The notes beneath the pieces were generated by a model. That model had not been told where the DNA came from, ran no database searches, and saw nothing but the letters and a program-made list of their open reading frames with translations. Shown here piece after piece: positions 49,413 to 60,458 of a DNA stretch of 64,000 nt (position 1 is the stretch's first letter; every line of letters begins with the position of its first letter). Source of the stretch: Moniliophthora roreri (lineage: Eukaryota; Basidiomycota; Agaricomycetes; Agaricales; Marasmiaceae); NCBI GenBank assembly GCA_001466705.2, contig LATX02000199.1:248001-312000 (forward strand). The letters are read 5' to 3'. Made by a program: the position numbers and the translations under genes.

Positions 49413-52400
49413 TTAATCCTCATGGAGTCCTTCATCCTCGTCTTCACCGTCGTGAGTGTATTCGTCTAGGGAGTATGGAAGTGGGACCTCGCGAGTGACG
49501 CGATACTGATCCATGTTACCCAAATGTTCGTTTTCCAATCGATCTAAATAATACTCAATGAGCATCCGAGACGGAAGGAAATTGCGGGTCTTACAAAAAT
49601 TCCATTGCCATCGACGAAGAATCTCCAGCATCGCAGCAATAAATTGACGTAAATAGATATCGGGCCCCATCGATGGAATGTAGATCACCCATATGAATCG
49701 AATAAGTACGTTCGTTATCTGTTTAAAGGGTGAACGTCAGCTTTGAAAGGAAGAAACGCCTTCTTGGCTTTACCATGGCAACATAATACATCTGAGCATA
49801 GGCGTGAGTAGAATGCAATCATGATGAATGATGATGAACATACGTATATATGATTAGAGTAGATGAGTTCGGACCGAAGAAGAGGGTAATGAACACGCGG
49901 ACGAAGGAGTGACCAGTCCATCAAGAAATCCTGAATAAATGGATGAAATACATGGCCTGGTGAGCCAGAAGGTATGGTCCGGGCGTCAAGGTATTTCGCT
50001 CACCCAAGCTGATGCGTAAACGGAATAAATTGTCCCCACAAGACACCACATTGCGAAAATCACATTGTATGGGCCACCTATCACTTCGCGATGAGTCGGC
50101 GGTAACGACAAGAAACTTCTGATACGAACCTTGATGGCGCCAAATGAAATACATGAGATAGTATACGATCCCTGTGCCATATTTTCCGCCCTGCAAAACG
50201 GTTCAGTTTTGTTGTGAACGACAAGTGCCATGCCATGCTACCCACGTTTATCAAGTGAGTGATTAATTTCGAGTCCACATAACGACGTATGCTCTGTACC
50301 AAACGGGCAATGAACGGTAGTATGGCTAGAACGAAGGCGACAGGCCAGTACTTGCTAGTACTGCCACATTTCCGCCAATCTTCGAACTCGTTCGCGTAGG
50401 CACAGGCAAACAGATACAAGTTGGAGAGGGTGAACACAAGACTGCAGAATTGGTCACTGTATGGTGCAGGTCATTTGAATGATTAGAGAAGTTGAGCGTG
50501 AAGGAAACTTACCCCATCCAGAAATCTGCGAACTGGACGCATTGAGGAGAGTATGGTAAGTAAAAATTGAATATATGGCGTCAAAAGGGACTTGCCTCAA
50601 CACGTCGAATACCAGATATCAGAAGTCTGAAGATATTCTTTACGAGCCAGAATCTGGAAGACTTGAACGCTATGCCGAACGGATCTACTATCACTAAAGC
50701 CGTTAAACCTAGCCATACCAATGGCCAGATTGTGGGTGAGATAGATAAACCGCCTATGCGGTAAAATGACAACCAAAACGCATAGCACAGAGTGGAAAAA
50801 AGTAGGCTGGGTAGCTAAGGGAGCCATGTGAGAACGGAACATACGAGGAATGGTTGGATGCACACCTCAAAGTACTCTCTATAGTCCAATCTCGTCCTCG
50901 TATCCAGTTCTGTCAAATACTTTAACATATCGTGGGAGTAGAACTTTGTGAAATTCACTCACCGAATATGAACGCATAATTGATTCGAGATCTCGACCAA
51001 ACCAATAAATTCAATCCCACGAGAAGCGTAAAAACTACCGGGACGACCAAGATAGCATATGCGAACAGAAGACCATCCCAACCCTCAATTTCTTCCCGTG
51101 TTTCTGGTTGAAAGCCTGTAACGGTTTGGTGTGGTTCGAAGGCACAGAATACACATGCCACTCACTCTCATAGATGCCTGACACCAATGCAGGAATGGCC
51201 AGGCCGAGCATAACCCCACTGCGGAATGTGCTAAAATGATGCGTTTTGCGTAAACTCGTGCCACGCAGAGCGGCCATCGCTCTTTTCTTATCACCATGAG
51301 CTGAAAGAAACATCCTTAGATACCCGGTGATGCATAGATCAAGAGCATTTACCAAACCGTGATGTATACAGCTCTTCCATTTCCGTCATCATAGTGCGAA
51401 CGGCTTTATCCGAAGCGAAGGTGCTGGTCTCCACCTAGAGCAGCGCAGCATTGAGTGGTCGGAAGAAATAATGCTGGCTTCCAACGCTCACCTTCTCGGA
51501 CATGTAGGCCTGCTGAGCTGGTATCTGTCGCGCACATCGTGAGATATAGCCCAACGAGGATAACCTGAACCGAACGACCTTAGTCACTTTCTCAAACTTC
51601 TTGAGAGCCTTTCTGAATCCCGTAATATTTAACACCTGCATATCTGTTAGTAAAATCGATCGAGGATCGCAACTGAGACATACTCGATAGTTATGAAGTA
51701 ACTCCAGTCCTCTATCATCGACTTAGAATGAGCCTAGTACCGAGAGTCGCGAAGACCATATACTCACCGATAATGCTCGAGGACAGCTTTTTTCAACTTC
51801 TTCTTTGCATTTCGATACTCATCTGGGTCGAGTGTATGGCCCTTCCCGTTTCTGTCATTTCCGCTTTCCGGGTGTGAACCGCTTGGTGGAGACTGGTCGT
51901 TCTTTCCAGTCTTTTTGCTGCTAGAACCGATGTTTGTGAGGTCTTCATTTTCCAGGACGCTCTCCGTGACCAGACTGGAGTCGAGCTTCTGTACTTGGTT
52001 CTGCTTTAGACCTGGTTTTATAACAGCAAAGAGGTCATGGGTGAGGTCTGACCAACGCCTCCGTCTGGCACGAGCAGCCTGTTATCCAAAGTGAGTAGAT
52101 GTCAGATAGTATAATTCAGTAAGAAACATACATGGAACCGCTGGCGATGTTGAATGAGTTCATTGAGCTGATCCTCGATAACAAGTGTGCGAGCCCGCAT
52201 CTCCTTTTCTCGATCGAGGTAGAAATTCTCGACTTTTTCGAGCTCATGATCCAGTGCTTTGAAGAATTTCAGCTCCTCAGAAGAAAGGAGAGGATATAAA
52301 TTGTTAAGGGGTAAGGGGCCCGCAAACGGGCGAGGAGAATGTACTGTAGGATTCGCTATCGCGGATGATTAGAACCTATACCTTGGGGAATAAAACCAGA

Positions 52401-53011
52401 TCATACGAACCTCTGGAGAACAATCGCCGGCTCAGCAAGCTTCTCTGCCCCCTCGGACCAGTGTGAGATTTTCCGAGAGAGAAAATACTTGTGCCAGAGG
52501 CCTGAGCCTTGAAAGGCGGCCGTGCAGGGCGTTCCGTAGTGCGATGCGATCGATTTTCATTATTGTTGTCATCAAAGTGGACTGGTGAGGACACTTCCGT
52601 TGCTCCAGATTGACCGGGACGTTCTGAAGGGCTGCCTTTGACGCGCGATGTCGATGATCTTGCAGACGGGGTGAGTTCGTCATCTTCGTTTTCAGGGATG
52701 GTGGATGTTGTAGGTGATTCCACCCCATCATTGCCTGATTGTCTTCGAATGCTCGAAATGCGTTTCTTGAGCCCACGGTAGTCTCTGCAGTCCGGGGTCA
52801 GAATCGAAGAGGATGCGATGAGAGCAATACGCACATATAGGCCCTTTTCCATTCTGGGGTCTGGATATTCCGCAGGCAAATCAGCAATCAATCCTCTTAT
52901 TCCTGAAGAAAAAAGAGATGACCTGTGTGTCTTCAAGGTATCTATAAACCCCTTTCGCGTTAATCCTCCTGATTTAACGACTGTATCAAACACTCACCGA
53001 GCAAATTTCAT
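49413..53011 (-). CDS. SPX-EXS phosphate exporter (Syg1/Xpr1 family)
   Basis: Two tiny exons, 53011-52998 (14 nt) and 52941-52923 (19 nt), give MKFARYLEDTQ. They join to TPEWKRAYIDYRGLKKRI, the start of an SPX domain, which senses inositol pyrophosphates. A long Ser-rich insert follows, then SPX helices around ELKFFKALDHELEKVENFYL, a membrane core, and the EXS domain (FTLSNLYLFACAYANEFEDW, VDSKLITHLIN, YYLMYFIWRHQG, SMGPDIYLRQFIAAMLEILR, RRWQWNFCKTRNFL). Human XPR1 is a phosphate exporter and yeast Syg1 is a related plasma-membrane protein. The C-terminus is very acidic (DGEDEDEGLHED). Only the first exons and the last were delimited; the gene has more than fifteen introns. Confidence 0.88.
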
Positions 53012-53891
53012 GACGAGGTCTCGAAAAGAAAGTCAGGTAGGATATCTAGCATAGAATAATAGTTGAATGTTCTGAACACTTGGAGGAATAGAATGAATTG
53101 TGTGACGTCGACACGTTCTCGCAGGTATTGGAGGCAAGTTGCCTACCTCCTTTACACATGTGACAGTCTCACGATGTGCAGGACGGCCCCTGACGGCCCT
53201 TCACCCAAACAACCTACTACATGCACCCCAAGCGCTCATAAAGAAAACTTTCTGGATCGATGGTATGACTTTTCCGATCCACCCGGAAGGTGTGGTCCTG
53301 GTCACTAGTGTGAGCCCAGCCGGGAAAAGATGCTGATGGCTGTTCTGGAACTTGTTCCGTACGGCGAGATGGATAGATGCAATTTATACCGTAGTAATGG
53401 TAACGGTAACCTCAATTCGCGCATTATAGACAGATAGGAACTGATTCTATTCACGTTTTCCCCGCTTGCGCAAGCTGCCTTCCTGTTCATCATTCCCACC
53501 ACTACCGATGGCATCGCCTTGTTATACCCATGCGAAGTACCCTTTACGAAGCACCTCCGCCAACGGGCTTGACTAGCTTGGCTGCTCATTCAGACAAATC
53601 ATCACAGTGACGGCGAAGGGGCCTGGTTTAAGAATAGCGCAGTCGAGCTGGATCCTTGGACTCCCCCACGGTCAAGGGCTCTTCATATTGGGTATTCTTT
53701 AGAAATGCCGTTTGTCTGGGCCAGAGTTTGATTAGCATGGTCAGTAGCAGGTAGTAGGTTGACATACGACACATTCATTTCCGTCCCTTTCAGGGTGATT
53801 CCCGCCAGCACCCATAGCTCTCCATAAGCTTTTGCAGACCAGCAGCCTATAAAAGCCCATGCCTTCGACATGATTTGACATCGTCTTCCCG
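53012..53891. other. Intergenic between SPX-EXS gene and the first knottin-like gene
   Basis: No coding signal. A TATA box near its right end belongs to the knottin-like gene. Confidence 0.5.
53848..53855 (+). promoter_or_regulatory. TATA box of knottin-like gene 1
   Basis: TATAAAAG 37-44 nt upstream of the ATG at 53892. A strong TATA this close suggests a short leader and regulated, potentially high expression. Confidence 0.6.
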
Positions 53892-54317
53892 ATGTTTGTG
53901 AAGAGCGCTTTCCACATCCTCATTGTCGCCGTCATTGGCACCTTTGCCGCCGCTGCTCCTCGCAGTGACCCGGCCGGTCTAGGAGAACTTTGTACGTCCT
54001 TCCCGCATTGCATGCACGTACTATCCTAATCTTAAATCGATATCATACAGGTGTTAGCATCGCAGGCCCAGTCGTGAGTGTTTTAAGAATGTCAGGGTAG
54101 TAGAGTCTCGCTGACGCCGAATACATAGGCTACTTGTACAAGGCAGTTTCATGAGTCGCTTTAGGACGTTGCTAACAATCGATTCTCGTTGACAGGTGAC
54201 TACGGACTAAAGTGCTGTATCCTCGGACCAGATCGTGGCGTGTAAGTGGCATTTTGACTGAACGAAAGCCTTCGCTTATAAAAGTGACCCTGCAGCTGTT
54301 TACAGTCATGCCCTTAA
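53892..54317 (+). CDS. Small secreted six-cysteine protein, knottin-like pattern, copy 1
   Basis: Five exons (53892-53991, 54051-54073, 54129-54135, 54196-54241, 54296-54317) encode 65 residues. A signal peptide (FVKSAFHILIVAVIGTFAAA) precedes PRSDPAGLGEL and a mature core with six cysteines spaced C-9-C-5-CC-8-C-3-C, ending LQSCP. The order C-C-CC-C-C is that of inhibitor cystine knot (knottin) folds, used by many unrelated small secreted proteins. No function can be assigned; effector, signalling, defence or fruiting roles are all possible. Exon 3 is a 7-nt microexon that carries half of the second cysteine codon. Copy 2, 0.5 kb downstream, has the same architecture, which strongly supports the model. 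A TATA box stands 40 nt upstream. Confidence 0.78.
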
Positions 54318-54754
54318 TTTCAAGGTGTATGGGGTCGGGCGGTGTCGAATAGCACCCCTACATCATAGTTCTGGAGTTTATGGGGAAGCAAGGAACACGG
54401 AATGTATACTACCGTTCGGACAGGGTCAAAGTCTTACTGTACACAATAAGACTCCATTCCTTGTTCTGTTTAGCGGCCGCGCGGCTACTAAATTCCGCTT
54501 GTGCGCGCTCTCGCTATCCCCTGAATTCTGTTATCCCGCTTTCCACCAGTATCTACCTATGAGCATTGCGCGTTGCTGTGCCATTCTGAATTCTTCACGG
54601 CCGTCTCGAAACACCGGGGAATATGGCCCTAGTATGAGAAAGGTAAATGCAATGAGTAGCTCTAACGTCGCGCCCAGGAACTCGACCCGCAGGAGCCCAT
54701 TTCAAGCCTTTTGACGCTATAAGGAGCGCTCTCTCTACCCATGTCTGGAACTGG

Positions 54755-54761
54755 TATAAAA
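54755..54761 (+). promoter_or_regulatory. TATA box of knottin-like gene 2
   Basis: TATAAAA 47-53 nt upstream of the ATG at 54808, matching the arrangement of copy 1. Confidence 0.55.
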
Positions 54762-54807
54762 ACAGCCCTTTCCAGAGGTTTCTCCAACATTTTCTTGCTC
54801 TTAAGCC

Positions 54808-55265
54808 ATGTCCAGACTCGCATCCACCACTTTACTCCTGCTCTTTGCACTCTGTGCCGTCGCTGCGCCTCCCCAGGCTCGCTCTGACCCTCCTGGCCTC
54901 GGGGGACAATGTACGTCGCGTCCTCGAGTTGGTAGCAGGTAGATCCGTTCACTAAACCTCTTTTCCGTTGGGCAGGTGGTACCATTGTTGAAACGGCAAG
55001 TTTTCTCGAGCTTTCATACCAATTAAACTTGTCGACTGAATGACTGTCCTCGCTTTAGATTCCTTGTAAGTAGCAATTACCTCTTTCCCTTCGTGTTTAT
55101 CCACTGAATTATCTCTTATCTAGGTGCACCAGGCTTGCAGTGCTGCTACATTCATCCAGACGATGGCATGTAAGTCCAACGCAATGGTTTGCTCTCGAGT
55201 GTGGAATACACACTCATCACCTCTTGTTCCTCAGTTGCCTGTATACTTGCCCCAAGAAGGACTAA
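54808..55265 (+). CDS. Small secreted six-cysteine protein, knottin-like pattern, copy 2
   Basis: Five exons (54808-54910, 54976-54995, 55059-55065, 55124-55169, 55235-55265) encode 68 residues. The signal peptide is LASTTLLLLFALCAVAA. The link RSDPPGLGGQ parallels RSDPAGLGEL of copy 1. Cysteines are spaced C-8-C-5-CC-8-C-3-C and the tail is PKKD. Exon 3 is again 7 nt and exon 4 again 46 nt. The second intron begins GC (54996-55058), whereas copy 1 has GT there. Between the paralogues the cysteines, GL before the CC pair and the intron phases are kept while the loops differ, the usual look of fast-evolving secreted peptides. Function is unknown. Confidence 0.78.
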
Positions 55266-55586
55266 CGGATCAGGGACTCTGTGTTCAGACTCAAGTATGT
55301 CCAGTATCGGATCGTCAAAGTTTCCGACTGACAAACAACTCATGACCTTTTACATTCGCGCAGTAATGTCTACACCTGGATCAGAATTCAGACATGCAAT
55401 TTATGCCAGTATTTAGTATTTAGTGTAACACCCATTGAGAAATTAAGTCTTGTTTCCAAACTTTAAACTCCCCGTTGTTCCTTGTCCCACACACTGAAAT
55501 TGAGGCGATGACCCCAGCACCCGGGTGCGAGTGGCATGCTCTCCGCAGATAGAATCATGACTCTTTGTGTCTGCTCCCAGCGGTTC
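55266..55586. other. Intergenic
   Basis: 3' regions of knottin-like copy 2 and of the kinase-like pseudogene face each other here. No other signal. Confidence 0.5.
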
Positions 55587-57790
55587 TCATCCGGGGATAC
55601 AAGATCCTCTCCCCATCGGAATCATCTCCTTCAGATGCTGCTGCCGCAATGAGATAAGAATCCTTGAAGAAATGATGCCAGTAGCGTAACAGTGCTCCCC
55701 GTTCATTCCGGTATCGCTGTAGGATTCGAGGATATCAGAGATGATAGAGTCCGTCGCTGACGGATCTTCCAAATCTAGGAACCGAACATCGTCCCCAAGA
55801 ATCTTAAGGACGGGATAACCGAGCGAACGAGCAAGATCTGGAGGGGAGAGGCCATGTAGAAGTTGAAGTCTTTGTATGATATTGTAGACAGCGTAATCCC
55901 AGTAGAATTGACCAATCCCTATGTCAGAAGTGAAATACGGAAGTCCCAGAGATGTTTGCATGTCCTCTGTCATCCTCTCGGATCCCGGATCCCGACAGAT
56001 CGAGAGACCAGAAATACTTCTCGTCAAACACCCACGATCGCCAGGTTGCTTCTCCGTCCGAAGGACGAGGGATAGGTCGAATGAATAGGTACACTGAGGA
56101 AATGTCTTCTGCTATAGTGCGCTTTCCCTGAGGCCAGATCCCTTTGCGTTCGAGATTCAGCAGGATTTTGTGCTGTATGGCTGTTAACACAAGCTGATCT
56201 ATCATGTCCAAGGGACTAAGCAACCCCAGAACTTACAATATTCCTCCCACTGTTCCTCACAAATGCCAAACTGGGTGAACACACTGATTGCCTGAGTGGG
56301 CCATGATTGGACAAAAGTAGCGAATTTCTCTTGAGGGTGTAAGGGATAGTGTAGAGACATCTCGTGGATATCTTCTATATCCATTACAGTAACTGTGAAT
56401 CTGTGCCAGCATCCTCCGTCAGTTCATCACACCTGTCAGGCCGCGGATTCATACGTACCTCACTAAGCCATCCTCCAGGACAGTCTGGCTGTCCGCCATC
56501 GGGCGCGGGACACCAAACAACCTGGCGAGTTTATAATGCCACAATTCGCTAACCCCAGCCCACGTTTCAACAATATCCCAATGATGACGATTGTAAATTG
56601 AGCCAGCAAGTGACGATAGGATAGACAGTGCCTTGTCTACATTCAACAGCTCGAAGGCTGCTTTGTTAGACCAGCAGATCCCTCGGAGAATAGTGGGAAG
56701 GGAGAGGACTCTGGAGAGGTAGTCAAGAATAGCGCCCGTGTCATTATATGTCTGGATAGAGAGCGGACAGAGACCGCCGGTTATCGAACTTGTCCCTGAG
56801 CCCCAGAGGACAAAAGCTCGTGTGGAGGAAAACTGAAGGGTAAGGCCCTTTGTAGAGTCCACCAGTCTTTGGGTCAATCCACAGTTCTCCCATGTTCTAT
56901 GGCCTCTGTTCGTCAACGGGGGACAGAATCTTCAAAGAGCACCTAAGACGTACGATTTCACCCTTAGCTATTTGCCTGGCGCCGAGCTGGGAAGAAGGTA
57001 TATTAACGAAGGTTAAATTTAACGTCACATCAGAACGTACTTGATGCTGGAAGTAAGTGAAAAGAGTCGGAGATAGCATGTGCTGCAGGAATACGTTCAT
57101 TAAGGGAATTAGAGCTGCGTACGATATCCAGGATCATCAGCATTTTCAATCATACAAGGGATCGACCGATCGTACCATCGTAGAATATTAGCGCTAGCAG
57201 ACCACGTTGGTTATCATTGTATCCAAAAAGTTGAGTAACATTTGGATGCCTGCAATGAGCATTTGTGATAATGTTCAGTTCAATCCGGAAGAGGATGAGA
57301 CCAGTGCACTTGATCATGGAGAATTGCTCGAAGTCTCGTTTGAATGCCTGTGCCCACGGAAATATATTCAGCCACGATAGTGACATAGAGTAAGGAGTCG
57401 GCTGACCTCGAAGGCGTCGCGACCACTGTATCGAACACGGAGAAACTCCTTTTTTTTTGCCTTCAACGCGAGCTAGACAGATAGTCCGACGTGCGAATAC
57501 TCCCCGCCAGTTTGTATCATCGTCTCTTCCCTCCTCCGTATCCCCGACGACCTTCATAACGTAGACATCCCCCGTGCGGACACGTGTGTACTGAGCGGTT
57601 CGGTCAGTTAACAGAATTACGATAGGACAAGTGAAGCACGTACATCGTCCCAAATTGTTGACTCCTTCTCCTCTCGGTGCATAGACTGTAACAAGTTGCC
57701 ATGAAAATGCGCAATGTATTGAGAGCCTTGAACGTTATTGAATTGTCCGCCATTGATAGCTAAACTGGATGATCCTTGTAGGAAGGCCAT
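55587..57790 (-). pseudogene. Kinase-like agaricomycete family protein, frameshifted
   Basis: Exon 1 (57790-57644) reads MAFLQGSSSLAINGGQFNNV, the GGxFNNVxG opening seen in a large agaricomycete family with a diverged kinase-like fold. Downstream come RTGDVYVMKVV, VRYSGRDAFE, AFKRDFEQFSMIKHPNVTQL, FGYNDNQRGLLALIFYDALI, MGELWIDPKTGGLYKG, YNDTGAILDYLSRVLSLP, and near the end LGLPYFTSDIGIGQFYWDYA. These parts are all recognisable, but three frame breaks separate them: a 9-nt A run (57450-57458, 8 expected), a TTTT (56812-56815, TTT expected), and a perfect 7-bp tandem duplication (55979-55992) just before the ERMTED segment. Introns are otherwise normal. It is either a young pseudogene or carries sequencing indels; the 7-bp duplication is hard to explain by sequencing error. 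Confidence 0.7.
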
Positions 57791-58770
57791 GCACAACGTT
57801 GGAATTTTGGAGGCTCAAAAGAAAAGGTAAAAAATGGTGGGTTTGTGGAGCTACAGCAAAACGTAACCGTTCCGAGTCATCCACGTTTCAGATTATTCGA
57901 CATGATGGACTTTCTGTGATCGATAATGATTGGGAATGCGTGAATTATACAGGGCATACAGCTCGAAGACATACAAGTCACGTCCAGGTCATCCTGAGCA
58001 TTTTGACCACTGAATCACCATGAGCCACGACCGGGAGAGTCCATGGTTATCGTCGCGTCTCCATGTAAGGAGAGGAACGTGATCAAATGTGATAGATGAT
58101 GAATACCTCCCTTTTCATTCCGTGCGTCAATCCTGATAGTTCGGAAGAGGATACTATCATACCCGTAGAGAGTAGCTTCAGAGCTAGAGCGTGCACCCGA
58201 AAGTTTCCCGGTGGTATATCGGTGGATATACATAGATTGGATCAACGAATGGCAATGCCGCAGTCGACTCGACATCTTCGACCGAGTCTCGAGCCTATAT
58301 CATCGAATCAGGCTTGGCAGATTCTGTGGATAGTGATGGAGCACAGGGTCATGAGCCAGATTTTCGTACAAGTTCTACAACCCGGTGGCCGTTCTGACCA
58401 AAGAACCAAATTCTTGTCCTTTGCCAGAAATTAGGGTGTCTGCATTCCCATGACGTATTGTATCCGCCTAGAGTAGATTAGCATCGGGTCTGCGGAGAGA
58501 GGATGAAAATTCTACTGACCGAACCGGGAATGGTTATCTGCTAAGAGTATTCAATACGTCACAGCGCCTATAATACGAGCAGGTTCCTTGACGACGTCCC
58601 AAGTGGGAAGTGTGAGTAAGCGGTGAAGCGTGGGAAAACGGAAGGACGTGCAAGGAATTTTCTAAGGTTTGAGTGTGTTTGACCCTGCCCTTGCATCTTT
58701 CAGCCTCGGTGGCCTTCTTACTTCCCCGCTAGACTTTTCTCTTGTCTTTTCTCTTTGTTCAATCTCTTAT
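57791..58770. other. Upstream regions of the kinase-like pseudogene and the G3BP-like gene
   Basis: No confirmed gene. A plus frame at 57769-58023 and a minus frame at 58275-58015 read protein-like in places but have no recognisable motif. Confidence 0.45.
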
Positions 58771-58829
58771 GTATGTCGAAACTTGACATCCTACTTGATT
58801 CTTACTGACTTTTGGTCCTTTTCACGCAG
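58771..58829 (+). other. Probable 5' UTR intron of the NTF2-RRM gene
   Basis: A 59-nt intron, GTATGT...CACGCAG, that ends one base before the ATG at 58831. Leader introns are frequent in highly expressed fungal genes. Alternatively translation could start upstream (58669) and read through, but that peptide lacks NTF2 similarity. Confidence 0.55.
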
Positions 58830-58830
58830 C

Positions 58831-60458
58831 ATGACCAGCAACGGACCCGCTACTGTCATTCCTTCTGAAGTCGGTTGGCAATTCGTACCCCAATATTATG
58901 CCTATATAAACAAGGAGCCAGAGCGTCTGCACTGCTTCTACAGCAAGCAGTCTGTCTTTGTCCACGGTACTGAAGGAGAAGAAGCCGAAACTTGCCACGG
59001 TCAACAGGTATGTCATCAAAGTTCTTCATCTCGTCGTATGCATTTAACGACTCGTAACCAGGAAATTCACACCCAAATCACCAATCTTGCCTTTGATGAC
59101 TGCAAAATATTCATTCATTCCGTTGATGCTCAGTCTTCAGCAAACGGTGGTATTATCATCCAGGTTATTGGTGAAATGTCCAACAGCGGCGGACCTTGGC
59201 GCAAGTTTGTTCAGACATTTTTCCTTGCTGAACAGCCCAATGGCTACTTTGTCCTCAACGACATCTTCCGTTTCTTGAAAGAAGATGCTGTTGAAGGCGA
59301 TGAGTCAGTAGAGGCCACGTCCGAAACCGAAGCACCCCCAGCGCCTGTCTCTGAGCCGGTTGCAGCACCGGCTGCACCTGCACCCGTTGACCCCCCACGA
59401 GAGCCTACTCCTCCTCCAGAAGTTGACGCTACCGCTGTTCCTGTGGAGGAACCTCCCACTTCTGTCTCTGACATCACCGAACCTGCTCCTCCACCTGTTT
59501 CTGAACCACCCGCTGTCCCTCAGCCAAATAGTGTTCATCATGAAGCTGAAAGGCCTGCGACACCCGCCGCCGCTCCTCCAGCAGCACCCGCCCCCATTGA
59601 AAAGTCTGGATCTCCCGCTCCCGCTCCCACTCCTTCTACCTCTGCCCCAACACCGCCACCCCAAACCGCTTCCGCTTCCACTTCTCAATCGCAACAGCCT
59701 GCTGCAGCACCCGCCCAACCTGCTGCAGCACCGGCGCCTCAACCTGCAGCCGCACCAGTACCCAAAACATGGGCCAACCTTGCTGCTGCCAATTCCAAGA
59801 AATGGGGTTCAGCTGTTGCTCAAGAGTCGAGAGGCACGACAAAAGTTGTTCCCAGCGCACCTGCTAGCGGCTCGCAGACGCCACAGGCACCGAACACACC
59901 TGTGAGCGCTGCAGCTGCAGCAGGTCGTCAAGGCGGCAGGTCACCTCATCCTGCGTATCAAGCGGCACAGAGCGTGACAATACCTCAATGCTTCATCAAG
60001 GTCTGTCCCACTTTACGTCGTTTTTACTGTCCAATTGACTGAATTTCTATGATTTTCGTTATCAGAATGTGACGGAAAACATTACAGAAAGTGCACTCCG
60101 AGCAGCCCTCGTCAAGTTCGGCAGCGTAAAGCAGGCAGAGATTGTTCGTCACAAAGCATGCGCATTTGCTGAATTTACCTCGGTTGACGCCGCCAAACGA
60201 GCCATCGTTGCCTCGTTGCCGCCTAGTGCCGGAGGCGAAGGCGGCGTCAAGGTTGATGTTGGCGGTGGGGAGTTTGTCAAGATCATCGTTGAGACGAAGA
60301 AGGAGAGGGGTGACAGACCCGTGAGCAGCCGTGGACGTGGTGGTGCTACGTTCGGTGAAAGCCGAGGAGGAGGAGGAGGAGGCAGTTCCGGTGGTGACCG
60401 TGGCTCGTTCAGAGGAAGAGGTGGTAGTGGACGGGGACGTGGAACAGGTCCAAAATAA
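58831..60458 (+). CDS. NTF2-domain and RRM protein, G3BP-like
   Basis: Three exons (58831-59007, 59062-60000, 60066-60458) give about 502 residues. Residues 10-135 form an NTF2-like domain (VIPSEVGWQFVPQYYAYINK, SKQSVFVHGTEGEEAE, VQTFFLAEQPNGYFVLNDIF). A 200-residue Pro/Ala-rich linker follows, then KTWANLAAANSKKWG, an RRM (QCFIKNVTENITESALRAAL, FGSVKQAEIVRHKACAFAEF) and a C-terminal RGG tail. This order (NTF2, disordered, RRM, RGG) is that of G3BP and yeast Bre5. G3BP proteins nucleate stress granules and bind mRNA; Bre5 is a cofactor of the Ubp3 deubiquitinase. RNP1 is atypical (KACAFAEF), so RNA affinity is uncertain. Cytoplasmic. Confidence 0.87.

Noticed and set aside
52432..52776. 114-aa minus-strand frame in the SPX gene
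   Set aside because: Frame-shifted shadow of the Ser-rich SPX insert.
53756..54013. Minus-strand frame over knottin-like copy 1
   Set aside because: Antisense shadow; the sense strand has signal peptide, splice sites and a paralogue.
58669..58830. Upstream in-frame start for the G3BP-like gene
   Set aside because: The segment contains a good 59-nt leader intron; the encoded peptide is not NTF2-like.
59244..59905. Long frames antisense or shifted to the Pro/Ala linker of the G3BP-like gene
   Set aside because: Shadows of a GC-rich low-complexity coding region; the sense frame carries NTF2 and RRM domains.
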